From Xestospongia bergquistia (Eukaryota; Porifera; Demospongiae; Haplosclerida; Petrosiidae), in NCBI GenBank assembly GCA_963965975.1, contig OZ014419.1, positions 1,240,001 through 1,304,000 of the forward strand: DNA of 64,000 nucleotides, in the 5' to 3' direction. Both the position numbers and the translations under genes were made by a program. The notes under the pieces were generated by a model, which saw nothing but the letters and a program-made list of their open reading frames with translations, was not told the DNA's origin and made no database searches. This document shows, piece by piece, positions 27,377 to 38,848 of the stretch; positions within the stretch are counted from its first letter, which is position 1; every line of letters begins with the position of its first letter.

Positions 27377-30300
27377 TTAAGTTGATGAAGTGTTGTAGTA
27401 GTTAGTTTGTTTGAGCACATGTTCAATGAAGAGCTACATAAATTCAGTATATAATTATAGTATACATGATATAGAATTATAATGTCTTACATTAAGATGT
27501 TCATATGTCACGTGATTCTCTTGAGAGGGAGACTCAGATAGTTCTGACAAGGCAGCAAACAGGAGATGTGAAAGGGGAGGCAACAAGCTAACCTCTTGGT
27601 TGGAGCTAATAGAAAGCTAGGATATTATTATATGAGGAATTTTTATTGACTGTTTTATAGATATACCTGATGCAGTTCAGTTTTAAGATTTTCTCTTTGT
27701 GAGCTCTCACAAAAGAGTGCTCTTTTATATCGTATTATAATAGAATAGCAAGCACTGCTTGTGTGTTCATGAGGAGGAAGCTATTGAACAAGAATTATAT
27801 AATTATGTTATAGTCAATAATAATAATATAGTTATAATATTGACCTGTGAAATGTAAATGAGTTTGTGCAACTGTCTCAATAGGTCTCCTACAGGATCGG
27901 CGATTTCTCGAAGATGACGAGGAGAAACACTTAGAAGAGATGACCCTGTAAGGATTAGCAATGTCTACTTCATAAAGTTACACAACTTTAATCACCTGAA
28001 GTGTTTCTTTTATGAGGTGAAACTGGTGACAAAGAATACGAACGCTGTCTTGAAAGAACACTTGTCTCTCCTTCACCTACAAAGGTCATACAATTGTCAG
28101 ATGATATTTGATATATGGTGGACCAACTTGGATCAGAGAAAACTGAATCTGAACCACTGCCTTGTGTTATCCTGAAGGTCCTATCAAAACTGAATCTGTG
28201 ATGCTTTGATGAGACTGTAGCAAGTGAAGGTGGTAATGGTATAGATGGTTGACAATCTGAGAGATTGATACTATCAAAAGACAGCTCTCTTTTTAAGCTC
28301 TTAACAGTACAGTTTCTTTGTTCAGTACTTTTAATACTCTCTTGAATTTGTCTACTTATAAACTGAAAATATAACTTCTATTGTTTATTTAAAAACCTTC
28401 TTGTTTGAGCTCTCTCTTTCAAAATTTTATTTTCCAATAAAATACACTGAGAAGTAGTGTTGTCAAGTTGTTTCATTAGTTGATTAGCAATCATACCGGC
28501 AATCTGTGTGCTAAATGTTGAATTGGTGTCAATGTTTCAACACGTACTTGAATGCTGTCTGGTCTCTTCAATGGATCAGCAACTAGACATTTACAAACAA
28601 CTTCTCTAACTTGCAAAGAATATTGTTGTAGAGGCAGCAAATCAAAATCTACTTCAGCAATCTGAAAATTGGAGGAGGAATTGAAAGTAAGTGTGACTAA
28701 ACTTGTAATTGATACCTTTTTAGCTAACGCCAATATATTTGTTGCATAAAATGGTGGTTCGAGTACTGCAAGTTCATATAGTATACAACCAGATGCCCAA
28801 ATGTCAGCTTTCTTGTCATAGTGTTCATTTTCAACCAATTCAGGACTTGATAACATAATATGAACATTGCATGCAAAATTTTAGTACATTGCTTACCACC
28901 AATAAATCATAGTGCCAACAGTTGATTTCATAACGCTAAATTCTTTGTGATGTTTTGCAAGTCCAAAATCAGCTGAAATGTGATCAGAAATATTATGAAA
29001 AATCATACAAAGTGAGCTGTTGTTACTTATTGTGACTTGATCTTGATCTCCTAATATCATATTAGCAGGCTTCAAATCACGATGTACAATCCTCTTGTCC
29101 TCGTGAAGATAATGCAAGGCACGAATGATCTATTATTTTCTTAGTATTATTATGTTTCAATGCACAAACCAACTTGTGAAAATATGTTCCAAATTCTCTC
29201 CTCTGCAAATTGCTTCATTTTCTCTTTCATTGAGGTAATAAATTCACTTAGTGGCGCACCATCTATCAAGCTCATTAGAATGTAAACATGTTGTGACTCC
29301 TATTACAAGACAAATATTAACTTATTGAACATAAATTTTTATTTTATGCTTACCTCAAAACACTTATAATAGTGAACAATATTGGGATGTTGTAGTTTCT
29401 CATGAATCATAGCTACTTCACTCATGATACGTCCAATGTTTTCACTTCGTTCTTGAGGGGTTTTAAAAGTACCTAACACTGGGTGATTAGCTCGTATTTC
29501 TTTCAATGCATATAAACTTCCATGAGAGCCTTTTCGAACTTTATAAACACTACCATATGCTCCAGTGCCTAAGAGTTCAAGTACATCAAACTCACCAATA
29601 GTATATAATGGATTATTGCTTTGATTGAGGGATTTCTGATTTGTTTTGAGTGTCGATTTTTCTTCAGGGGACAGCAATTCTAACGAGTCCACAAGTTTTG
29701 AGTATGCTGACAAATTGTGAACGTAATGTCCAATGTTGATAAAATCTTCAAAGATGTGTATCGGGAACAGCAACTTAAACAGTCTTCTATTTCTCTCAAG
29801 GCTAAACAAGTATCGCAAAGTACGAAGACAATATTTTATGAGGTTGTGATTTTGCTCATTGGAAGCTGTATCAATTGCCACTAGATAATGTGTAAGCAAA
29901 TATAATCCATTACCATCCACTATTTGTTTTGCACAAACATCATTTAACGAGAGTCTTGTTAACAATGTGAAACAAGCATTTAGAACTTTGCAATACACAG
30001 GCCCACTGTTACTCGGTTTCGGATGTATAAGTATCATTACAACAGGAATACCTCCAAGGGATCGAAAATCATTTACTAGATCCTGGTCTTCAAGAAGCCA
30101 ATCGAGAGACTCTAAGATTCGTTGTTTCACATACAAGGGATGCAAGTTTGACTGTATGAGTGACAGACAGGGACACAATAAATCCTGTTCTTTTATTTGA
30201 TTTTGTGCATTGTATTCTTGACTGAGAAGAAGGAATAAGTCACCACCTAATAACTGCGATGATTGATCATAGCTAGATATTATATGTAGTATAGCATTTA

Positions 30301-31004
30301 ACGGATAGCACTCCAGGACTGCTTCCCTTCCAGAGGGTGTTTTGCTGAAATTGATGAGAGCATTCATTGAAGTTTGTATAATTTGGTAGTGGTTTGCTTC
30401 TAATAAGAACAACAGCTGTTTGTGAGCATCGTATTCAAATAGAATACTGTGTGAAGAAATGCAATGTGTCACTTTCTGCATTATATCTAAAGAAAGATAA
30501 AACACAGGTAGTAATTGTGTCAGATCATGTCCAGCCACTAAGATGCATCTCTTACTTGTCATTTCAGTGACTATCAGTGATAAAGTATTGCATTCCCTGT
30601 CTAGAGATGTCAAGTATTTATGAGTCATAGATTTGAGCTCCTGTCAGTATAAATAATTATTGATACCACAATAAATTTATATATTATGCTTACTTCTGAC
30701 AGTGTTGTCAAAGTAGACAAGTTAGCGACAAACTTGTTCAAAAAGATATCATCTCTCAATAGTAATCTTAAACATTTGAACACAATATGTTTCTGACTGT
30801 CGGTTGCTGATGGTAGCCATGATGGAGTCAAATACTTTGACAGAAGCTCTGAAAACAACTGGTAGGAAACAGTTGTGAGTAAGTATGCTTAGTTTCTAGA
30901 TGCTATTATAATATAAATTAAATATTTACCACTATTGCTTCTTGGTGTTGTTGAAAAGTCCTCTCTCCTTGGAAACGAGCTGTAAAGGCTGAAAGAGTCT
31001 CCAT
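27377..31004 (-). CDS. NEK10: NIMA-related kinase 10 (armadillo plus kinase)
   Basis: NEK family kinase with N-terminal armadillo-like repeats, implicated in checkpoint and ciliary functions in vertebrates. Start [20 protein letters not shown] at 31004, then an armadillo-like helical region (about 30858-29700). The kinase begins at about 29590: [18 protein letters not shown], catalytic loop [10 protein letters not shown] (about 29085), VTITDFGLAK after splicing, [20 protein letters not shown] and RPDSIQ, with a 44-base intron (about 28502-28545). The C-terminal tail has the NEK10-specific block [20 protein letters not shown] then KLIYISQLPPHEH, and the last exon ends [17 protein letters not shown] with TAA at 27377-27379. 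The full length is present. Human NEK10 has HRDLTPNN in the catalytic loop (recalled), whereas here the standard HRDLKPAN is retained. Confidence 0.93.
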
Positions 31005-31110
31005 CGCAGTTTATACATAAAAGTTGGGTGGGGCTGATAGATAGCACTAAATCTGCACGTTTTAAGGGGAGTGTCGGTGAAGGGGTGGATATTGAAAGGA
31101 GGGATTCGCC
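31005..31110. promoter_or_regulatory. Divergent NEK10/PDIA4 promoter region
   Basis: Only 106 bases separate the two outward-facing start codons, so the promoter must be shared or overlapping. It is G-rich on the plus strand; no CCAAT-type ER stress element was recognised. Confidence 0.6.
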
Positions 31111-33383
31111 ATGTTCTCCAGATCTTCGACTTTTCTATTTGTCTGTCTGTTATGGAGTGTTCAGAGTTATGGTACACACGGAGAAGATCTCTTTGTTGAA
31201 CTGACTGATGAAACATTTGAAGATGCAGTTGCTACACCTGATATGATTATAGTGAAATTCTATGCCCCTTGGTTAGTGACTATAATGATGTGTTCCTAGC
31301 AAATGTAAATTGTAATATGTCAACATGTAATTTTATCAGTTATCATAGTATAGTTAATTATGATAGTTGTAGAAATATATATATATATAAATATATATCC
31401 CTCCACACCACAGGTGCGTACATTGCCATAATTTAGTCCCAGCATTCCAAGAAGTGGCTCGTCAATTAAAACCTTTCAACATTACTGTTGCTAGAGTAAA
31501 CATTGAAAAAGAGAAGAAGACACAGGCCAAGTTTGAGATTCTCACACTCCCTGCTGTTCGTATTTTTCGTAGAGGGATTGTATATGACTATGATGGCCCT
31601 ACACAAGAGAAAGGAACAGAAGGTTAGCCATTTTTTCTGATGTAGAAATCATTTTATCTTGTTCTAGCATTGGTGGAGTATTTTATGAAAGAGAAAGACA
31701 AAACACTGGATAATCCAATTATAGAACTCACAGATGACAATTTTGATGAAATTACCAAAGCTACTGAATTGATTTTAGTTGATTTCTTTGTTAAAGAGTA
31801 AGCAAAGACTTTACAATCAACATTTATCTTCTCCATTTAATTAGTTTTTTTATTATACAACAACAGATGTTATCATTATCATTCTCTCTCTCTCTGACAC
31901 ACACACACACATACACACTCACATCTGCTTATGTAGATGTCTACCCTGTAAGCAGCTGGAGCCACACTTTTTAGCTGCTGCACGACGACTTATCAAGAAT
32001 GATCCTCCAATACAGCTGGGTTCTCTAGATGTTCCAAAGAGTATTGAGACAGCAAAAAAGTTTGGGTTACAAAAGTATCCTCATCTCATAATTTTCCGTT
32101 ATGGTGAAATATACAATTATACTGGACCAAAAGAGGAGAATGGTATGTTTTAATAGAATGTAATATTCACTTTAGCATGTCTTTGTTTCAGGAATTGTTG
32201 AATATATGAAGAAACAAGCTGGACCTAGCTCTACTTTTTTGGAAAGTATAGAGGCAGCAAGAGCTTTCAGTCAGTCATCTACTGAGACTTGTGGTATCGG
32301 CTTCTTTTCTAGCGAAACTAGTGCTGATGCTTTAAAAACTTATACCAAATCGGGAAACCTTGCTCGTATGGATCTCAAATTGGGGCACACTACAGACCCT
32401 GCTATTGCAAAACAACTGTCTTTCCCTCTCAATTCAGTGGTTGTGTTTCATCCTCGCAATGTGGTGACAAAATATGAAGCAGGTTATACTGTGGTACCAA
32501 ATGTTGATGAAGGAGAAACTGCTGAAAGTCTAGTCACTGCTTACCTAGATGCCAGTCGACCTTTAGTGGGACAAATGACCAGAGACAATCACATGAGAGC
32601 TTATAAGTATAGACCTTTGCTGGTAGCATATTATGAAGTAAACTGGGACCGAGAGCATAACAAAGGTAAATAGAGTTTACTGCTCTCAAGTAACTCTCTC
32701 TCTCTCTTTCTCTCTCTCTCTCAGATACTTTATACTGGCATTCAATTATTGCTGATGTAGCAGTCAAATATAAAGACACAAAATTGGCTTTTGCAATTGC
32801 CAACGAAGCAGACTTTCCAAGTGACATTCGAGCATTAGGTTTTGCTTCATGGGGAGAAGAGGTAGCTGTCGGTCTCTTTGCACCTGGCCCACGCAAGTAT
32901 CGTTTGATGGAAGAACTCAACAGAGATTCATTAATTGAATTTGTTGACAATTTCTTTGAAGGTAATCTTGAGCCATATTATAGCTCAGAGATTGCTCCCA
33001 AGAAAGGAACAGGACCAATACGAACAATTGTTGGATCGTCGTTTGAGAAAATTGTCTACGATCCCAAAATCAATGTAGTTGTAATGTTGTGCATACCTAG
33101 CATGGACAAGTGTAGAGAGAGTATGGAGTGGTTCTATCTTGCTGCTAAAAAATACCACAAGAAAGATAAGAGTATTCTGTTTGGTGATATCAATGTGGAA
33201 TTGAACGATGTTCCTTTGGAGTTTTTCAAACTTGATGACCTCCCAACTATATTTTTCTCGCCAAAAGGCTCAAAAGGAGAGACAGATTTGATTAGAGTTG
33301 ATCCACTTCCTCAAGATGAAATCGATTTGTCGGGGTGGTTACGATCTAAAGGAGGGATTCCAATACCAAAAGATGAGCTCTGA
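31111..33383 (+). CDS. PDIA4: Protein disulfide isomerase A4-like (ERp72-like) with degenerate third active site
   Basis: ER lumenal thioredoxin-fold protein with an a-a-b-b-a' layout. Six exons: about 31111-31272, 31414-31622, 31665-31797, 31937-32141, 32192-32666 and 32725-33383. Signal peptide SSTFLFVCLLWSVQSYG. The first catalytic domain reads FYAPWCVHCHNLVPAF, spliced at 31272/31414. The second reads FFVKECLPCKQLEP, spliced at 31797/31937. After two b domains, the a' domain (IVGSSFEKIVYDPK) has VMLCIPSMDKCRESM where YAPWCGHC is expected, so the first catalytic cysteine is Met and only the second remains. The C-terminus IPKDEL is a canonical ER retrieval signal. Two introns have CT-rich tracts, with CA repeats at about 31900. 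ERp72 identity is likely, but a lineage-specific paralogue is possible. Confidence 0.88.
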
Positions 33384-33594
33384 GTCCCAGGAAAGATAGT
33401 AGTCTGTTAGTTTTCATTAGCTCCATTGTACTGATAATTTTAGTGTTTTTCTTTTTCAGCAAAAAACAATTTACAGAAAATTGAGGCAGTCACTGACAAT
33501 GATGATTTATTGTACAGTGACAAACATAAAATTTTGTAGCTATAAATAAAATTAGAAACACAAACATAATTATTGTAATTGAAATGACAAAAAA
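33384..33594. other. PDIA4/alpha-mannosidase convergent spacer with overlapping poly(A) signals
   Basis: 211 bases. AATAAA at 33545-33550 would serve PDIA4 (+), and TTTATT at 33506-33511 is AATAAA for the minus-strand mannosidase. The signals are crossed, so the two 3' UTRs overlap. Confidence 0.6.
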
Positions 33595-36500
33595 TTAGGA
33601 CAAGATGATACTGTAAGATGCTAACTTAAGAGGAGAAAGTTTCACACTAGTACTTGTAACACTGGTAATCTTTATACCAAAGTCTGGAGTAGTTTCATCA
33701 ATTTGTTTGATTGTCCAATGAGTGAACAACATGGACATATCAATTGTCTCTACATCATTACTGATCATTCTGAAAGGAAGAAAGAGAGCCAAACAATAGC
33801 ATTAATCTATCAAATTATAACCACCTTATGCCAATTAAAATCTCTCCATGTGGTAATTGTTTTAAAAGCTCCATACTTAACAGATGGACACTCTAAAGAG
33901 AAGACAACATTAAATCAAAATATTTGACTCTAACCTGAGGTAACAATTGAGTAAATGGTATCCATGTCATAGTACAAAAGGAGGTCCATTCTTTATAGTT
34001 GTCTAGTATAGCCACATGAAGTGAAATAGGTGATTGTAGATACTGCATTGCATTAAATGAGTTCATATTAACTGTATCTGTATGTGTGTGTGTGGAGAGA
34101 GAGAGAGAGAGGAGAAAGACAAAAAGAGATTCAATCATTGACTATTGAACAGTACCTGATGGAGTTATTCCAACAAACAGGACATCATCTTGTATAGAAT
34201 TATCGTTACCACGAGGATCATACCACAAAGGAATACGTCTAATTAAAAACCAAATTATTAATAGATTTTTAAATTGGCTAGCACTTACCTGTGCACCAGC
34301 AGTTCAATTTTTCCATTGCTACCAGTAACTGCCATAGGTCTTTGAGCAGCTAAAGTGAGGCCCATTTTTTGTACAGAATTGACTATTGATACACGACCAA
34401 CTAAAGGATAAAAGTTTTCCTGTATATGTTGAGGAAATGAAATAACCACTGTCATATAATAATATTACTTACTTGTATTGGATGTAGCCTTTCATAAGTT
34501 CTTGACTTGTAGAAAAAAGAAAAGGTAAGTCAAGTACATATAAGACCTTATAGTGAGTTTTTACCATAGGGTATATCCCACTTGTGTATGTTGTGAAATT
34601 ATTATTGGTAATCAGGTCAGTCAGTAGTGATAAACTGATGGAATTAGGCTGAGATGATGGTAATGGTCCGACACTAGAACACAAGGGAATACAATTTTAA
34701 CTATACAATTTTCGTAAGTAGCTGTTTGCTTTATTAAGGATGGTCTTACTTAATCACAAACTCTTACCGTGGTTGAAGTTCAAAGAAATCATTATACACA
34801 TCGTCCTTCCTGATAGGTTTAAATAGTCTCAATGTTACATTGATAGGACAAATCTCCTATAATAATACAAATATACTTTAAAAACACACAAAACTTACCG
34901 TATTAATTTCCTGCTCTATTTCCCATACAAGTGGACCAGATGCAGTCTGAACATAACGACTAAGCTGTCAATAAATAACATCTAACGTAAACATGAGACC
35001 ACAAAAATACCTTGCTGTTGTCTAAGAGATCTTTAGAGCCTTTATCTGGAACAAAAGTGTAAACATTGCTCCCATCACAGACAGAGAATGGTATTATCTT
35101 TGATCCCTCAATTTCAAGATACTGTGTAAAATCTAGTGACAGTTTAAACGATTTGTTTGTTAGTAAATTTCTCCACAGAGCTAAATGATTATAACTATCA
35201 AAATCAAGTTGTATCACTCCATTGTTGATTGTATTACTCATAGAATCATCTGATAGATGTTGAGTAGAATATCTAGTATGTTTACTTCTCTTTAAAGTTG
35301 AGAAACTTGAATTAGTCTTGCAATTGATTTTCTTCAAAAACAAAACTTTGATTTCAAATTGCTTGAACTCCACTGGTACATAGAGACGACTACCAATTTG
35401 TTGACTACTCATAGTTTGTGTCTCTCCTTCAACAGATATGTTAAAAACCTATAATTAACTGATTTATCAGATGAAAACTCAGAAAAATACCTGGACACAA
35501 AGTCCATCAGGTAGTTCAAGTTTCACATACATGGGCCTGTGTAAAATAAAATAAAATTTACACTGGCATGATTTTTTAACCTTGCTTGACTGGATGGATT
35601 GAACATGACTAGGACAGCAATATTGTCATCATTCAGTTCATTTAAACTAGCTTTTATTTCAGCATTCAAACTTGGCAAAGGAGTATCACTTTTACACATA
35701 ATGGATTCCTATAGAACACAACAGTAAAAAAGTGTAAAAAAAATGAAAGAGTTAGTTTTATAAACCTTTAAAATGCCAATGGCATCTTGTCCTAAAGTAA
35801 TTGCAGTGAAGAGACGTTGGTTGTAGTCCTCATAGCAAGGAGGGAAACTTGTACCAGTTATAGCATCGTGATGGGCCAACAATGCTGATGTATTTCTGGA
35901 CATTTTTAGAGCCTCTGCTATATTCAGCATTTGAAAAGGATAGAAAGAATTCAACACATCCAACGAAAACAATACTAATTCTTGTTTCCTACTAAGCAGT
36001 TTCTGTGAAGGTTTTGATGTATAAAATCCGCTCCAGTAAGCATCACTTATCAGGAAACTACAAGGTGAGTCAAATAATCCTTCTATACTGTCACATTGAT
36101 CAGAAAGGCATGGATAACAGGCTATATATGGAAAGAAATCTTCATCTATCACTTCAGGGAACTGAACGTTGCTGTTTAATACAGCTGTGAAATAATCATC
36201 AAGTGTTGAGTATTTTACTACCAACTTGTAAGTATCTGAATGGCTATTAATATAATCCATAACGTCTTCTATTTTCTTAAAGTCATTGACAGCATCTGTA
36301 AATGCAAAATCATTCCCAAATGGTACCAGAAGATGGTCAGTTCTGTACCACTCTAGTCTCTTTCTGGATGTATTCACAAATGACTCTGCCTTTTCCTTGA
36401 CATCAAGACCTATAATAGTGGGAGCTGAGTAATGCTCACCAAGTACGTGAGTAAAAATAGACACATTAGATATCGAAGATTTCCAATAAAACTCAAGACT

Positions 36501-37031
36501 TTTTGATTTCTTCATTTTCTGTTTTGTTTGGTCTGGTATTCGATTTATTACTATTGCATTATATTGAAGAGCATGGTAAAGTTCTGGCATCATTAGAGAG
36601 TGTCCAAATGGATCAATATGCCACTCATAATGGGGTCTTACTCCTAAAGTCTCATTGAGATACCGAAGACCCAGAGTCATCTGGTTAACAATCGTAAAAA
36701 CATTGTTAATTGCCTCGTCATGCATCACCCAACCACCACCAATAAACTCCAGCTGTTTAGAACTAACTAGTCTCATGACAGTTGCCTTTTGCTTCTCAGA
36801 AGCATCTTGCCACCATCTTGATAGAAAAGATACTTCTTCCCAGACAAATTTCCTCCTGGTGTCACTATTGAGAGCTTCAATCATTGTGTCAAACACATTA
36901 TGAACATAATCCTTGTAATATTCTTCAAATGATTCTCTGTAGCCTGCATCACAGTGACTGTGGGGAACAAGATGGATTGTAGGGAGGCTTTGTACACTAC
37001 AACAAAATGAAATCAAGAAGATAAGTAACAT
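33595..37031 (-). CDS. Glycoside hydrolase family 38 alpha-mannosidase (lysosomal/MAN2B type)
   Basis: Class II alpha-mannosidase removing mannose from N-glycans. Start at 37031 with a signal peptide (MLLIFLISFCCSVQS), then the metal-binding HLVPHSHCDAGY, RRKFVWEEVSFLSRWW, GGGWVMHDEA, the nucleophile block EWHIDPFGHS (about 36605-36635), LLVPFGNDFAF and the second active-site block LLAHHDAITGTSF (about 35845-35885). The large first coding exon (about 35765-37031) holds the catalytic domain. Smaller exons down to 33595 hold the beta-sandwich part, ending VKLSPLKLASYSIIL. The HCDAGY and signal peptide favour a secreted or lysosomal enzyme. It resembles MAN2B1/MAN2B2, but I cannot choose between them. 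Confidence 0.9.
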
Positions 37032-37143
37032 TGTTATTCAGCCACACCCCCTAAATAGTTAGTAATCTAATTTATTTTAGAAAAATAAAAAAGGGCAGGT
37101 ATAAAAATATAATACTAATACAAAAATTTGTTATTGGAGCCTA

Positions 37144-38786
37144 TTAATCTTTAATTTTCTCATCTTTCAAAATAACAGGTGTAATCTGAATATTACGAGA
37201 ACTTCTAAACGTTCCAGAGATATCTTCTTCAGCTATCATCCCATTCTTGTATACTTTCTTTAACTTGGCAATGAATGGAACTACAAGGATCACTTTCTTA
37301 GCTTGAATTTTAACTTCAATCTGACTCTTTGAAGGTACTTTGACCTGGACATTCTCTTGTCTATTCACAATTAACCTCAGTATATCTCCTAACTTCATTT
37401 TTATATTAGTATGACCAGTATTAAGAGGAATATTAAACATTGGAGCATAACCAAGTAGATGAGGAGGTCTTATCTGAGGATTATTTTTACCTAGAACACC
37501 GCCACGAACAATAATATCTTCTATAAACAGAAAACAAAAGTACATAATTATGCCAGCTGCTATAATGAATTACAGACATTAATATTGAATTCATAAAAAC
37601 AATCTATAGTGAGCAATTTGAGATATTTTTAGTATAAGTCTGCCTTCAGTATGACAGAGAACTAGGACAAATGTCTATGGTGTTTCGTTAGATTTTAATT
37701 GTATTTCTTTGTTCAGAACAACTTTATAATGCTCTATAATCCTAAGGTGTTCAATATATACGAGAGATTTACTATATAGCTACCTTTCTCCTCATCTAGT
37801 TGACCATCAGGTGATATTTCTATTGCTAACTCTCTTCCATGAGTGTATGGTATACCACCTGTTATGTCAACCTATAGAAAAACATCATAGCAAATTAAAT
37901 GCTCTTATGCTCTTACCATATAATCCGTCTTTGATCCAGTGTCAAAAAAATAGGTCTTTTCATCTTCAAAGTCTATAGAAGAGGAGAATTGTTGCTCAAG
38001 GGATGAGTGATTCTTGAAGACTGTTTCACCAAGTTCTGCTGGTGTTTGCATTACATCAGCTTGTTCTATATCATAAGTAATATCATTCAGAGAACATTGA
38101 CTAATTTCCTCAATAATTTCAACATCTCCTTGGGCTACCAAAACTTGAAACTCTTTAAAATTGTTTTGTCTATATTTATATTGAAAGGTCAATATGCCTG
38201 TTGATGAATCAATACAGCCAGGAACAATGTCCTTTTTTCCAACACCATGCCGCCCAATATAGGCAGGACGACCAGGCGAGATGTAACCTCCTTCAAAAGC
38301 ATTTGATGGAATATTACCACTTCGAGCAGAGACCCAGTTCAATATGGCTTTGTTGGGGTTGACAAGCACTTCATAATTTGTTGTGAATGAATTCAAGGAC
38401 CCAAGCCCAAGATAAATATTTGAGCATGAGAACCTACAACCATCACTCTTCTGGACGAAGCCAGGAATCAAAGCATTGCCAAAAGAGGCTCGAGCAATGT
38501 ACAAAGGTTCCTTCGTATCTTGACACCAACCTCCTTCTACAGCATGTGCAGGTATATTTGCACCATGACTGACTTCCTCCCATCGTAAAACACAGCGAGG
38601 CTTTTCATGTTCTTGCTCTATCATTTGTTCTATCATAGGCCCTTCATGTTCTAACTGAGGCTCCAGTTGAAGTTGAGGAGGTGACACTAATGAGACTTCT
38701 AATGGAACAGTTTTGATCGCTTCAAGGTCGATTATTGAAGCTGCTTTCTTTTTAGAAACTCTTCCTTTTCGTGTTCTACTTGTCAT
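37144..38786 (-). CDS. Natterin-like protein: DM9 repeats plus aerolysin-type pore-forming domain
   Basis: Minus-strand gene of about three coding exons: about 37919-38786, 37784-37872 and 37144-37519. The first exon encodes a basic, then Glu/Gln-rich N-terminus and two DM9 (DUF3421) repeats, recognisable by NIPAHAVEGG...YIARA and NIPSNAFEGG...YIGRHGVGKK, each closing with YEVLV or FQVLV. DM9 modules bind mannose-type glycans in oyster proteins (established knowledge). The last two exons resemble the aerolysin-fold half of natterins (GGIP block, VPSKSQIEVKI, YKNGM, ISGTF). No signal peptide is seen, as is common for DM9-natterins. The alternative upstream ATG at 38826-38828 would leave only 20 bases to PPM1G, so 38786 is preferred. 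Pore formation is inferred from fold, not shown. Confidence 0.75.
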
Positions 38787-38848
38787 AGTTTGGCAACGCC
38801 TATATTGAGACACCTCCCATCCACACAAGGGGCGTAATTTATGCAGTA
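38787..38848. promoter_or_regulatory. 62-base divergent spacer, natterin-like gene / PPM1G
   Basis: The two start codons face away from each other with only 62 bases between them, so 5' UTRs or promoters must overlap. No TATA box is visible. Confidence 0.6.

Noticed and set aside
38787-38828. Upstream in-frame ATG at 38826-38828 for the natterin-like gene
   Set aside because: It would leave only 20 bases to the PPM1G start; the downstream ATG at 38786 gives a more plausible spacer, though transcript data are needed.
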